Below, in pieces: positions 52,668 to 52,835 of a stretch of 52,835 nt of DNA. The stretch lies in the NCBI GenBank assembly GCA_009869945.1, contig WIXG01000466.1, forward strand, positions 1 to 52,835, given 5' to 3'. The translations under genes and the position numbers were made by a program. This DNA is from Mesaphorura yosii (Eukaryota > Arthropoda > Collembola > Poduromorpha > Tullbergiidae). The notes under the pieces are model-generated. The model worked only from the letters and a program-made list of their open reading frames with translations. It searched no databases and was not told the origin of the DNA. Each line of letters opens with the position of its first letter. Within the stretch, counting starts at the first letter, position 1.

Positions 52668-52835
52668 ATGGCTCTGGAGCGACAAGTCCGTGCCAAGGTA
52701 AAACTAAATCATATTTTCTGGAAACTCGATACAACACTTGGAAAAGTGTGCAGAGGGGTAATCCTTTCTCTTCTTGCAGCTCGCTGGCAAAAGAGACCCC
52801 CAGCAGGAAGCTGATGCCAAGGAATGGATTGAATC
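52668..52835 (+). CDS. Mp20: Calponin/transgelin family muscle protein, Mp20-like (5' part only)
   Basis: Exon 1 (52668-52697) codes MALERQVRAK and ends in AAG|GTAAAA. An 82-base intron ends in TTCTTGCAG, and exon 2 (52780 onward) codes LAGKRDPQQEADAKEWIE before the window ends. Both pieces match the N-terminus of arthropod Mp20/transgelin-like proteins, where a short basic helix precedes the single calponin-homology domain that binds actin. The intron position directly after the first ten codons and phase 0 fit one gene. The actin-binding domain itself lies outside the window. Choice of Mp20 over a Chd64-type paralogue is by N-terminal resemblance only. Confidence 0.88.

Overview
The window is nuclear DNA from an animal, almost certainly an arthropod (crustacean, springtail or insect). 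The reasons are spliced genes with GT-AG introns, many of only 65-90 bases; TATA-box promoters; a single-domain von Willebrand type C (SVWC) gene, a family expanded in arthropods; and Scalloped/TEAD and calponin-type muscle proteins that read closest to arthropod forms. The species cannot be named from the sequence.

Layout. Positions 1-1300 hold two weak, convergent, overlapping small-gene candidates and a 52-codon membrane micro-ORF. A TATA box at 3905 precedes an SVWC secreted-protein gene (4123-10643, +) with a 5.6 kb second intron that carries a 273-bp inverted-repeat transposon. Two compact genes follow on the minus strand: a nine-exon proton-coupled amino acid transporter (SLC36/pathetic type, 12493-15248) and a six-exon Yip1-family membrane-traffic protein (YIPF6, 18100-19410). 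About 21 kb (19411-40886) then has no gene I can support. Its right end abuts the TEAD gene scalloped (ten coding exons seen, 40887-49312, +), so part of it is probably that gene's promoter and first intron. The start codon of scalloped was not found. Inside its 5.5 kb intron, on the opposite strand, is a short cysteine-rich reading frame (46087-46493). Downstream, a cysteine-rich vWC-like small gene lies on the minus strand (50917-51540), and the window ends in the first two exons of a Mp20/transgelin-type calponin gene with its own TATA box (52668 onward, +).

The genes do not form a pathway. They are ordinary neighbours: one transcription factor (Hippo output), one transporter, one Golgi protein, one muscle protein and several small secreted or cysteine-rich proteins. 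The most unusual items are the SVWC protein with a 157-residue acidic tail, the two cysteine-rich genes that I could reconstruct only by splicing and cannot assign to a family, and a transporter whose second exon appears to have two acceptors giving two different N-termini. All exon boundaries were deduced by eye from splice consensus, reading phase and family resemblance; no search or transcript data were available.
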